A stretch of DNA of 64,000 nucleotides from Siphonodentalium dalli (taxonomy: Eukaryota; Mollusca; Scaphopoda; Gadilida; Siphonodentaliidae), in the NCBI GenBank assembly GCA_032622095.1, contig CP136061.1, forward strand, positions 92,793,845 through 92,857,844, given 5' to 3'. How positions within the stretch are numbered: the first letter of the stretch is position 1; each line of letters opens with the position of its first letter. Both the position numbers and the translations under genes were made by a program. Positions 12,180 through 21,294 of this stretch are shown here, in pieces. Under the pieces are notes generated by a model. It was not told where the DNA came from. It ran no database searches and saw only the letters and a list, made by a program, of their open reading frames with translations.

Positions 12180-12510
12180 AAATTCGATATTTTAAAGTGA
12201 TCTGAAACACTCCGGTAGGGTGATGAAATAGAAATGGAGAATATCTTGCTGAAAGTAGTTATTTTTACAAATATTATATCCAAATTGACAGAACACACCG
12301 TAATTCTTATATATATGCATTAAATACAGTGACCCCCCGATGGCGAAATCATTTGTGTTAATTTACCGCCGATAGTTGCGTCCCGAATCGGGAAGTAAAT
12401 ATTTACAATTGAGCGTATAATATAGTAGTTCAGACGATGTTTTCTATGAAGTGGTACGGTCGATTTGTTTGAGATTTTCGGCAATGTTAGTAGAATTCAT
12501 ACATCCCCTC
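12180..12510 (+). repeat. Dispersed repeat, inverted partner of 57555-57865
   Basis: Reverse complementing 57555-57865 gives the same series of phrases in the same order: GTAGGGTGAT, AAATAGAAATGGAG, ACAAATATTA, GCCGATAGTTGCGTCCCGAA, GTAAATATTTACAATTGAG and TTTGAGATTTT. Two copies of an unclassified interspersed repeat of about 310 bp. Confidence 0.75.
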
Positions 12511-13269
12511 ATGGCATAGCGCATGCATACTAACTAATCAGTTTCACGCGTCCGAACAAGTGCATAATATGTCTTTAACTTATGAATTTTTGTAATGTTA
12601 TATCCAATTTTTCACCCATTTGTTAGAACACGATATCGCCGCACAAACTACCGAAACCATTTGCGTGCATGTAATATGAACAAACACAAGAAAATAGTAA
12701 TGCCAACTAAAATAAAATGCGACAACAAAACATGACATGGATATAAAGGCCATAGACACAGATAAACAAATATGATATATATATATAATTCAATATATGA
12801 AATTGTTTTTTATTATAAAAGATTTTATCTGACAATTCTGTATTCATTGACGCTAAGACCACGTGCGATTTTTCCGTGTTTTTTCCGTGTTAAAATGTTG
12901 GCCACGCGTGGTTTTGAAAACACCACGGGCCTTGTATACTGTGGTTGACACATCTTGACTTCTAGAATATACCGTGGCGCATCCATTCTAACAATACCCC
13001 TCTCCCAATCATGTTGACTTGCTATAGTGAACAGTCATTGAAGTTTTAACTAATCTAGCCGAAATGTAGGCTAAGGGTTTTTTTGGAATGCGTAACCGTC
13101 TATGACGTGTCATCGGTCGACCCCATTCATGACTGCTTTGATGGATACGATCACAGTATGTAGCCCACCACGCATGTGTACCGTAATGTATCAATCACCA
13201 TAACGAATGCAAATTTAGCCCTCCCCGGTTCTTGTAATTTAACAGAACCCAGCTGTTCGAAGCCAAAGT
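12511..13269. other. No gene seen
   Basis: AT-rich, with a short (TA)n tract at 12772-12786. Confidence 0.4.
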
Positions 13270-14240
13270 TAAACTATCTCTTAATTGCTGATTATTAGTG
13301 CCTCTTCAAAACCATTATAGGTAAACAAAACCAATCCCGTGACATTCCCTGCGTCATGTCACTTTTTTGCATCAATTTCTCCACATATCTCCATGAAATA
13401 ATAATAAACGCTCTTTAATGATTGTATATCAATGAAATCATCTGAGGTCAAAGACGCCTATCACGTGAAATCACCTGGTCGGGTGATTCATCTGTACCAA
13501 TTTTTCTTCATATACTTTGAGCCTATAGCGAATGCCTTCATTGCTCGCATTTGCCCACTAAAGTCGTCTGAGATCAACGGCATCCGGATAGAGTTAATTT
13601 TTTTCTTTTAATTGCTAATTATTAGTGCATCTTTAAATCGTGTGAGGTCAACACACCCAATCCTTTGACACGCCCTGCGTCATTCCAGTTTTGTCACAAA
13701 TTTCCCCCACTCATCTTCAGGAATGAAAATAAACGCTCTTTATTGATTATATGACCATGTAAGTCATCTGAGGTCAAAGACGCCTATCGCGTGACAACCA
13801 CCTGGTCGGGTGATTCATCTGTACCAGTTTCCCTACATATACTTTGAGCCTATAACTAACGCTCTTTATTGCTCACATTTGTCCATTAAAATCGTCTGAG
13901 ATCAGCGGCATCCGGATAAAGTTACATTTATCTTTTAATTTCTTATTATTAGTGCATCTTTAAATAATTTGAGGTCAACAAACCCATTCCCTTGACATGC
14001 CCTGCGTCATTCGACTTTTGTCACCAATTTTCTCACATATCTTCTGGAATGATGATAAACGCTCTTTATTGATTATATACCCATGTAAGTCATCTTGGGT
14101 CGAAGATGCCTATCGCGTGACATTCATCAAGTTGGGTGGTTCATTTGTACCAATTTTCCTACAAATACTTTAAACTTATAAAGAACGCTCTTTATTGCTC
14201 AAATTTGACCCTTAAAGGCGTCTGAGGTCAACGGCATCTA
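13270..14240. repeat. Satellite: three 327-bp units, each with two related sub-blocks
   Basis: ATTATTAGTG anchors fall at 13291, 13618 and 13945, exactly 327 bp apart. Each unit contains AACGCTCTTTATT (or close variants) twice, at alternating spacings of about 126 and 200 bp (for example 13732, 13858, 14058), and TCTGAGGTCAA-type phrases three times. The unit is thus itself an amplified composite. The array ends near 14240. Confidence 0.85.
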
Positions 14241-14657
14241 TACCACACTATATGGGTCATCCCCGTGTTTAAACTTACACCGACCAGATTGCAACCATTT
14301 TTGGTGTATAATCAATTAGTTAGTTAAATGCGTTGTTATTGTCCCTTTAGGACATCTAATGTCAATGGGACCTATCTAATAATATTTTCCGGGCCAAATT
14401 ACCCATATATCAAACCTCATTAGTAACTGACCAATGTGGTTGTCTACTTAATGCATGGTTTATTCAGATGTAATTCTATATCTCCTGTGTCGTAGAAAAT
14501 ATCACCGCAAAATACGTAAATCGAAATATATCTCAGGATTTTGAATTTTAAAAGTTGATATTGAGTAAGCGGTTTTAATTATAAGATATAACCCATAATC
14601 AGTCTTCGTCATGCAAACATATTCCCAAATTAACAGTATTTATCACAATAAAACCAG
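14241..14657. other. No gene seen
   Basis: Unassigned sequence between the satellite and the next MITE. Confidence 0.4.
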
Positions 14658-14858
14658 GTCCCCCTAATGTCGGTCTGTAACACTGTCAGATATACACTAC
14701 CGATAATTTAATTGCATATATCTATTAAAATATTCATTCCGCGCAAAAACTATCGACAGTTGGTGAATAATAGTGTCACAGAGATCACACATGACAGGAA
14801 AAATATATAAATTTGCATGTTAAATTCACTTAAAAAACACGCTAAACATTAGGGGGAC
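14658..14858. mobile_element. 201-bp MITE with perfect 13-bp inverted ends
   Basis: The left end GTCCCCCTAATGT (14658-14670) and right end ACATTAGGGGGAC (14846-14858) are perfect inverted repeats. Immediately to the right, 14868-14932 carries three further direct copies of the inner motif (GTCGCCCTAATGT twice, GTCTCCCTAATGT once). The interior is AT-rich and non-coding. Superfamily not assigned; flanking duplications are not evident. Confidence 0.65.
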
Positions 14859-14958
14859 ACACAAAAAGTCGCCCTAATGTAAAAGTCGCCCTAATGTGGG
14901 TTATTTACACACAAATGTCTCCCTAATGTGGCTTCCGCGAACATATAGCTATATATAT

Positions 14959-15066
14959 ATATATATTTGGAAAGTGTGGAGGGCACTGGCACAGGTCGGT
15001 TATCCGATTTCTTATGTAATTATTTCTATGGAACTAGCTAAATGTTGTTAGATTGTGTCGGAAATT
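14959..15066 (-). repeat. Penelope element 3' terminal direct repeat
   Basis: Contains TTTGGAAAGTGTGGAGGGCA and TATTTCTATGGAACTAGCTA. The partner is at 18712-18819. The left side is preceded by a (TA)n tract at 14949-14964. Confidence 0.85.
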
Positions 15067-15145
15067 GACATAAAATATTGTGTTGAGCACAATAAAAGGA
15101 TAATGATGTTGGCATTGCTAAAAAGCTAATTGAACTGCGTGTTAA

Positions 15146-16803
15146 TCAAGGTCTGAGTCTAGATCGAACGAGCATATCTCTCAAACTGGGATTTTTCTTG
15201 TAGGCAATAATAACCCGTTTGTCGAGAGGCTCGGTCAATTTAGTGTTTAATAATGCAAAGTTTTTTCTGAAAATGTTTTCGATTTCAACATTTCTACGAT
15301 TGTAGATCAGAGGAAAGCACAATAAATTTCGAGAAACACCTTTGTAGTCAATGTTAAGTCCGAACGGAAGATATGTTTTAAGTACGCCCATCCAATGATT
15401 TTCACGTTCTAGGCGTATTGAATCGGTTTGGTCTTCGTCGGCTAGAATTGGTGTCTGTTCTATTGGCTGATTAGATGAGTTCAAGATGTGCAAGAACACC
15501 CTAAACTCATCCAGACCATGAGACCAAATGATAAATATGTCGTACAAGAATCTATAATAGGCTAATGGTTGCTTGTCAGATTTGGCTAGGGCGCCTTTCT
15601 CCCACTCTGCAACAAAAATTGAGGCAAAATTAGGACTAAACTTCTTGCCCATACTGCAGCCGGAGACCTGTAAATAATATCGTCCATTAAATTCAAAGTC
15701 ATTCCCTTTAAGAGAAAGTTCTAATAATTGAAGTAGTTCGTCTCCAGGTCTATGAGGATCATGGTGGACATCAAATGCATTCTTAATTGACTTTAATCCG
15801 GCATCGATTCCAATATTTGTATACATAGATTCCACGTCAAGACTAATTAGGTAAGCAGAAGATGGAACTTCAATTTTCGACAATTTAATCAGGAAGTCCT
15901 CCGTGTCTTTTAGATAGCTCGGATGGCGGGTAGCAATTGGTTTCAAATAGAAATCAATAAACTCCGAAATGTGGTATGACTCCGATCCCACGTCGCTGAT
16001 GATGGGGCGTCCGGGTGGTGTGTATGGATTAGTCCAACAGCTCAAAGGTTTATGTATTTTAGGTAGCAAATAAAATGTCCTATTATTGGATTCATGTTTT
16101 GCAATTAGATACTGAACATGTTTTTTCTTTAAAACGTCCTGGTCCAGCAAGCTTTTGAGAATGAGATTGAATTTTAAAACATTGGATTTCCAAATTGGCT
16201 CATCCAATGGTTTGTAATATTTAGTGTTGCTTAATTGGAGCGTCGCTTCTAGAATGTAATTTTCGTTAGACATGATGACGAGCGAGCTGCCTTTGTCACA
16301 AGGTTTGATTGCAATGTTTTTATTGCTGCGAAGGGTTTTTAGTGCAGTTCTTTCAACTTTAGTGAGGTTATCCTCGTTGTGAAATTTTGGTAAATTTGTA
16401 ATGTCGGTTTTGACTAAGCCAGCGACCTCGGGAATTGAGTTGTCAATCTAGCGATCAGTGGGGGTCCACATCGAAGGTTCTTTAAATTGATCTTTTAAAC
16501 CTGTCGAATTGCGAAAGAAATCAGCCATAGCTGTTACTTCCCTAAATTCCATGCTTGCTGGACCGCCGTTCATTCCCATGGCATACACAGAGTCTGGTAA
16601 AACCAATGTTTCATCCTCCGTCTCAACCACATGTGGTGTTTCTTTGAGATCGGGTGGGGTAGGAACAAAGGTTAGACCATACCTAAGTATTGATTTCTCA
16701 CCAGCGCTCAGGGAAAGGTCGGGTACAAGATTGACTATCTCGGTGCCGAGACCGACTCTTTCCGCATGGCTGATGCCCTTCTGATGAATTAGTTTAAATG
16801 ACC
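15146..16803 (-). pseudogene. Penelope-type reverse transcriptase (ORF2)
   Basis: Reverse transcriptase of a Penelope-like element, which would copy element RNA into DNA. The open frame begins after the stop at about 16804, has no early ATG, and is entered by the -1 shift from ORF1. It ends at 15146. Visible blocks in order: VKRTAL-like VERTALKTLRSNKN; IAIKPCDKGSSLVIM; FYLLPKIHKP; PGRPIISD; SLDVESMYTNI (first catalytic Asp); GCSMGKKFSPNFASIF (the G..MG...SP..A signature); then YYRFLYDIFIIW, where family members have DD and this copy has Tyr-Asp. The C-terminus RNVEIENIFRKNF...KNPSLRDMLVRSRL is typical of the region before the GIY-YIG domain, which is absent. A TAG at 16448-16450 interrupts the frame. 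I judge it an inactive copy of an otherwise well preserved gene. Confidence 0.9.
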
Positions 16804-17710
16804 TTTAAAGATGTTAGTCCAGCCTTGGTAGATTTTCGCCGCCGTCTGTGATGTCCAGTGGATGTTGTCGTTTTCGACGTGAAAATCGCGGGAGGGGGGT
16901 ATTGCCTGTATGACCTTGAGGTTCTGTGTCTGACGAGCTTGGCTGTTGATGGCACGCAGAACTTCCTGGTCCCTAGAATCTAAACTAGATGAGATATTGA
17001 TTTCCTGAAAATGAAGTGTGGCGTTAGGGAATACTTTACGGAAATTACAAACCATGTTGGTTACACTGTTCTTAGCTGTGGTGCCTGCTGTTTTGTCTTT
17101 GTCGTTGTCTGTCTTCCATTACTCTCTGTTGTTGATGCCAATGCTGATAATGACGTGCTGATGTGTCTTCTCTGGCTTCGACTTCAGTTTGTGAGCGATT
17201 TTGCCGAAATGACCTAAATTGCCACCTGGGTAAGAAGCAATATTAACATTTTTGGGCGGATCGATATCGATCCGGGACACATTAGAAGAGCCTAAAATAA
17301 CAACACTGTTCTTGATCTGTTTAGGGAAGGACCAATCCTTCTTAGGGCCAGTTTGACGGAATTTATAAAATGTTGATACCTTAGGTGATGATGACAATAC
17401 CTCGGCATACGATGGTGATGATGTTGAAATCGTTGGCGAGGTCATTGAAGCGATGGAACCTACAGGCGAAGTAGGGCTGGAAGAGACGTGTTTCGGTGGT
17501 GTAGTTTTCTTGGCTGGTGAATTTTGAAGTGATGTATTTGATGGAGTGCATATGCGTGACGTCCGTGGTTTTGGTGCAGTTCGCTGTGGCTGTGGTGTGG
17601 CTTTAACGCGTTTTGGTGTGGATCTCACAGACGACGACGTTGTCTGATCCCTGGCTGGACTATCCTGAAAATGAAGCTGGCGAGCGATTAGTGGGGAGGG
17701 GAGGGTGACC
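16789..17710 (-). pseudogene. SGNH/GDSL hydrolase domain of Penelope-element ORF1
   Basis: The predicted protein has a Ser/Thr/Pro-rich linker at the start, with basic residues, then an SGNH-hydrolase-like domain. Visible landmarks are a block-I equivalent VVILGSSNVSRI (GDS replaced by GSS), a block-III-like SIGINNRE (usual G-x-N-D), and a C-terminal block DNIHWTSQTA with the expected Asp and His spacing (D..H). Family members are Ser-Asp-His esterases or lipases; the role in retroelements is unknown. The frame is continuous from about 17710 to the stop at 16789 except for one TAA at 17116-17118, which could be a single base change from CAA. It is out of frame by -1 with both the preceding N-terminal ORF and the following RT. 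Some non-LTR and Ngaro-type elements also carry esterase domains, so the domain was probably acquired more than once. Confidence 0.75.
16792..16798 (-). promoter_or_regulatory. Candidate -1 ribosomal frameshift site UUUAAAC
   Basis: In ORF1 the last codons read CAT TTA AAC TAA, so the heptamer T TTA AAC is in the X XXY YYZ register directly before the stop at 16789-16791. A -1 slip continues as CTA ATT CAT CAG AAG, which is exactly the RT frame. UUUAAAC is one of the strongest known eukaryotic slippery heptamers. A small CTCG-GCAC-CGAG stem lies about 45 nt downstream; no strong pseudoknot is evident by eye. Confidence 0.65.
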
Positions 17711-18095
17711 GACCACGTTTGTTTTTATGAGTTTGGACGCCAACTCGTACACCTACCGAGGACTGAAGATTACCACAGATGCTCAAGATCTTTGATTTTG
17801 TCTCATTAGTTAATTTGGTGCCAAAATTCTTCAGTCCCCATTTTAATGCCGTGTCACGTGCTCGGTCGAAGTCAAGGGTTTTAGAAGAAAGAGCCGAAAG
17901 AACCTTGACTTCAATTTCTGATTCCGTTTTTCGATAATAATTGACCAAAGTTTTCATGGAGTTTAAACCCCACTCAAAGGCGTCCGCCTTAAGCGAATTA
18001 AAGACATCCTCACAGGGGAGCACTGGTCGGAATGTCTTCTTTCGCCCTGACTCTACGATGGCCGAAAAGCCTTTCGGAAGGACCTTCTTCTCCAA
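17688..18095 (-). CDS. Penelope-element ORF1, N-terminal part (135 codons)
   Basis: Starts at ATG 18095 and ends at TAA 17688. I do not recognise a domain. It is Lys-rich, predicted mostly helical, and contains two similar stretches (ADAFEWGLNSMKTL and RDTALKWGLKNFGTKL) that look like an internal repeat of a helical unit. The end (KNKRGRSPSPP) is basic and proline-rich and reads on naturally into the Ser/Pro-rich linker of the hydrolase frame. Hydrolase and N-terminal part are probably one protein separated by an indel or a -1 slip in the C-rich tract at 17690-17710. A nucleic-acid-binding gag-like role is inference from position and charge only. Confidence 0.6.
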   Translation of the reverse strand: MEKKVLPKGFSAIVESGRKKTFRPVLPCEDVFNSLKADAFEWGLNSMKTLVNYYRKTESEIEVKVLSALSSKTLDFDRARDTALKWGLKNFGTKLTNETKSKILSICGNLQSSVGVRVGVQTHKNKRGRSPSPPH

Positions 18096-18711
18096 ACGGT
18101 CCTGTAAAAAATTAATGTGGTGCCAAAGTTGTAGAATTTTGTACAGCTACTTTACTAGATTTGAATGGTCTAAATAAGCCTGGTCTTTTTGCCGCTCTGT
18201 GCGGTTAGTTTTTCCACGTTTAGGTTGTTTTGTTTGAGTCATTATGTTCCAGGTATTGCATTTTGGCTGTGGATAAAGGTAATGATTAATAACATATAAT
18301 ACACAAAGAACGGAACGCGAAGATATAAAATACAAAAATAATACTTAGGAGCGCACTGTCAAGTTGCCTCAACGTTTCGGTAGAATTACCTTCTTCAGGA
18401 AGCAAGCTAGGTTCGAATGTTTAGGTTTTTCCGTGGATCTTATATACCCGTGTGAGATAAGGTCACATTGTGCTTCAGGGTTTCGAGAGACGTGTCAACA
18501 GCTATGTTCCTGTGTAAAACACACATTGAAACAATGCTTACAAAATATTGGCGCCGACACGAGGCTCATCTTTCCTCAAGATCGCGCGTTCTTAATGGGT
18601 TGTGTAATGGCTACCGGAAGCCCCTAATCCAAATCCTAGTGACAGCGCGCAACTAGACAGTAATACATGTGTTAAGTAATAGAAACAATTCATATCCCTG
18701 GCACAGGCGTA
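18096..18711 (-). other. Penelope element 5' untranslated region
   Basis: Non-coding region between the 5' direct repeat and ORF1. It includes the hammerhead-like core at 18364-18405. Short plus-strand ORFs here are chance. Confidence 0.55.
18364..18405 (-). ncRNA. Hammerhead-ribozyme-like core
   Basis: On the minus strand CTGAAGA is followed by GGTA-ATTC-TACC (stem II), GAAAC, and GTTG-AGG-CAAC (stem III). This is the CUGANGA / GAAA arrangement of a type I hammerhead. Hammerheads are known in Penelope-like elements. A pairing stem I and a canonical cleavage triplet are not evident, so the copy is probably degenerate. Confidence 0.4.
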
Positions 18712-18819
18712 ATATATATTTGGAAAGTGTGGAGGGCACTGGCACAGGTCGGTTATCCGATTTTTTATGTAATTATTTCTATGGAACTAGCTAAATTTTG
18801 TTAGATTGTGTCGGAAATT
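18712..18819 (-). repeat. Penelope element 5' terminal direct repeat
   Basis: Same orientation as 14959-15066 with two visible differences (CTTATG to TTTATG; AAATGTTG to AAATTTTG). A (GT)n/(TA)n tract follows at 18820-18846. Confidence 0.85.
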
Positions 18820-18844
18820 AATATATATGTGTGTGTGTGTATAT

Positions 18845-19125
18845 ATGAGCACCAGATAAATGGCCATGTACCACTCGCTTTATACATATACACCTCACCC
18901 ATACCGTCACACATGGGTATACCCATACCGTGACCATATATTCACGACATGTATACCTATCCACTACAGTCGTGAACATACAGTAACCTCTTATATACCT
19001 ATTCGCCTCGCCATTGGCCATACAGCCACTCCATGGATATATATTTGCCACATGCATGGCCATATAGCCACTCAATATATACATATGCACACCACCCTTG
19101 ACCATATAGTCACTCCTGGTATATA
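18845..19125. repeat. 42-bp minisatellite, left part
   Basis: Degenerate units with the consensus CCATATAGYCACTC, TATATACATATACAC, CTCACC. Anchors at 19019, 19061 and 19103 are exactly 42 bp apart. The same array resumes at 20005 after an intervening LINE fragment. Confidence 0.8.
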
Positions 19126-19127
19126 TA

Positions 19128-19712
19128 ATGATCATGATTGTACATCACTTCTTGGACACATTTGGGTTAAATATCACCGGCGGCACACAAGTTGTCAAGA
19201 ATCTTACTAACTTGAGACAGCAGCTACAATCCAACTATCATAACGACTTTATTTTCAATATGAGCGATGAATCATCTAAAACAGGAAGTAACAAATTACG
19301 GATGTATCGCATGTTCAAAACTACTTTTCAAATGGAACCATACTTGCTCAATACCCAATACAATGAAGACAAAATAGCATTCACGAGATTAAGAATAAGT
19401 AATCACGCCCTAGCGATAGAGCGTGGTAGACATTACCAACCCCCGATACCCTTACCAGATAGAGTATGTAACTTTTGTTTCAATACAAAAAAGCAAATAG
19501 AGGACGAAGTTCACTTCATTATGGATTGTCCTCTGTACGCGTCAATGAGATCGGAATTATTTTCCATGATGGAAAATAATTACATTAATTTCCAACTATT
19601 AGACCAAGAGTATCAATTCATAACTATTCTAGAAAACAGATGTCCTCGCATATGTGCGAAAATCTGCAACATGGTTAAACAATTCTTCAAACTCCGAACA
19701 GAACAGTGTTAA
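19128..19712 (+). pseudogene. C-terminal fragment of a LINE ORF2 (zinc-binding tail)
   Basis: Only the C-terminus of a non-LTR retrotransposon polyprotein is present. Visible features are KLRMYRMFKTTF, then ITRLRIS-type AFTRLRISNHALAIERGRHY, then a Cys/His module RVCNFC...EDEVHFIMDCPLY that matches the C-x2-C...H...C pattern found after the RT in APE-type LINEs. About 190 codons are open with no frameshift. A 5'-truncated copy is expected from LINE insertion. It splits the 42-bp minisatellite. The LINE at 20930-23660 lacks a good equivalent of this tail, so the two may belong to related families. Confidence 0.75.
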
Positions 19713-20004
19713 ATCATTTCAGATTAATGAGCATAATAGATATACATTAATTATGGAATTACATGTATTGTGAATATTATAGGACAGTATGCTTGTACTC
19801 ATATTGATACACCATTATAGGTAGTACGTAGTAGTACCATATATATATATTTTTTTTTCCTATTATGATTGTATGTTTAAATGTTATAAGATAGCATGCT
19901 TAATTTCACATGTATTGTTATAACCAGTATAATGTATTACACTGTATAGGGCAACCTACCCATGTGGGTGTTATTGCTATTATACATTATTATTATTATT
20001 ATTA
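19713..20004 (+). other. LINE 3' flank with T run and (ATT)n
   Basis: Contains a TATATATATTTTTTTTT stretch near 19848 and an (ATT)n microsatellite at 19984-20009. This is probably the LINE 3' untranslated region and the junction to the minisatellite. Confidence 0.4.
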
Positions 20005-20435
20005 TTATTTGCCTCACCAGTGTCATAGTCACTCCATATATATATATTTGCGACATCCATGGCGATATAGCCACTCAAAATATGCATATACACCAAACCA
20101 AAACCAGAGTCACTCAAGGTATATATATTATACATATATACCTCACCAATGGCCTTACTGTCCTTCTAAATATGCCATTGTACCGCACCGTGTACACGGC
20201 CATTCAAACTCCAACCTTGCACATACACCTCACACATGACAATACAGCCTCTCGCTGTATACTCATACACCGCATTCGTGATCATAAAGTCACTCCTTGT
20301 ATACCAGTTCACCTCACCATTAATTTTGCCATTCTGTCACTCCATATATACATAATGGCCACACCATGGCCATATAGCCGCTCGAAATATACCTATACAC
20401 CTCACCCATGAACATAGAGTCACTACATGTGTATA
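20005..20435. repeat. 42-bp minisatellite, right part
   Basis: The same unit as 18845-19125 (CATAGTCACTCC, GATATAGCCACTC, CAGAGTCACTCAAGG and others at about 40-42-bp spacing), more diverged. ORFs of 109-149 codons crossing it are products of the repeat. Confidence 0.75.
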
Positions 20436-20439
20436 ATCG

Positions 20440-20770
20440 CTAACAAACGTAAACATTTCAAATTCCGGCCACCATTTTGGCGGCCATCTTGGACGGGAGT
20501 TCCAATTTTGGGACAGAAAGGTGGCGTTATGTCTTAGCTTCACAAAAAATGTCTACATGTGTATACATATGACAAGATTGTCTCACTATAATTGCATCAA
20601 ACTGTCGGAAAATGGCAGCCATCTTGGACGCCATCTTGTAATACAAAAATGCTCAAAACGGATTTTAGCGGATTTTGGATATGTTATAGAGGATATATTT
20701 CTCTTCAAAAAACCAACTTGGTCCAAATTAATTCTATGTCAAACCTTTTATCGACCAGACTATAACTAGT
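20440..20770 (+). repeat. Dispersed repeat, inverted partner of 36760-37000
   Basis: Phrases TCCGGCCACCATTTTGGCGG, CCATCTTGGA, GGGAGTTC and GACAAGATTGTCTCACTATA recur, reverse complemented and diverged, at 36760-36970. Unclassified interspersed repeat. Confidence 0.55.
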
Positions 20771-20913
20771 ATTCATGAAGTGGGCAATTCAACTGGGGTG
20801 CAGCTCAGAGCTAAATATTTCGTTGGTATTTTTATATTTATTCCAAACTAGCCTTCTAATATATCTATGTTATATATAGACGATACAGATCCTAAGTTCT
20901 TTTATTCTGCTGG

Positions 20914-21294
20914 TTGCTCTTAATGGCTAAGACACTGCGCTTGTGTTGTCTTACCAATACATCAACGAACCAGCATTCGAGCATTGAACAACATTGTAAA
21001 ACCAATAATCCTGGATTTAAACTGATTGATTTATGTAAATCTGCAGTTATGCTGATATGTAATGGTCGAATAGGTGCTGACATGGGCATATGTAAGACAA
21101 CCAATCAAGACATAAGTGTCATTGGCTATGTGATATGCTCACCTAATACATGTGAGCTAGTACTTGATTTAAATATTGATGAACATGATTGCCTACTTTC
21201 AGATACACATGGTTGTGTTTATATTAATGTAGTATGCCCTAGTCAGTGTCCTAACAAGATTCCGTTAAAAAGAATATGTCCCAGAGATGAGTGA
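20914..21294 (+). pseudogene. LINE endonuclease C-terminal fragment
   Basis: The readable part from about residue 15 on has LIDLCKSAVMLICNGRIGAD, then SVIGYVICSP (usual S-IDYV-S) and HDCLLSDTHG (usual SDH). These are the last motifs of an APE-like endonuclease that nicks target DNA. The N-terminal half, with the catalytic Glu and first Asp, is missing. A frameshift at 21287-21294 leads to the next segment. Confidence 0.7.

Larger units (their letters stand above)
14959..18819 (-). mobile_element. Penelope-like retroelement, near full length, EN-lacking, with SGNH-hydrolase ORF1
   Basis: Direct repeats of 108 bp (14959-15066 and 18712-18819; two differences noticed) bracket 3.65 kb, as in the LTR-like arrangement of Penelope elements. 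On the minus strand the order is 5' region with a hammerhead-like core, ORF1 N-terminal part, SGNH hydrolase domain, -1 shift site, and Penelope-type RT. No GIY-YIG segment exists: only about 80 bp separate the RT stop from the 3' repeat, and the N-terminal ORF has no GIY-YIG signature either. From memory, EN-lacking Athena-type Penelope elements and the large bdelloid Terminons carry accessory GDSL/SGNH ORFs and hammerhead motifs. This copy has two nonsense codons and a mutated catalytic motif. Confidence 0.85.

Noticed and set aside
13440-14230. TGAGGTCAAAG phrases as nuclear-receptor response elements
   Set aside because: They are part of a satellite unit; presence in an array is not evidence of regulation.
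18845-20435. Regular short repeats that could suggest a CRISPR array
   Set aside because: Units are contiguous 42-bp minisatellite copies with no spacers, in a eukaryotic context.
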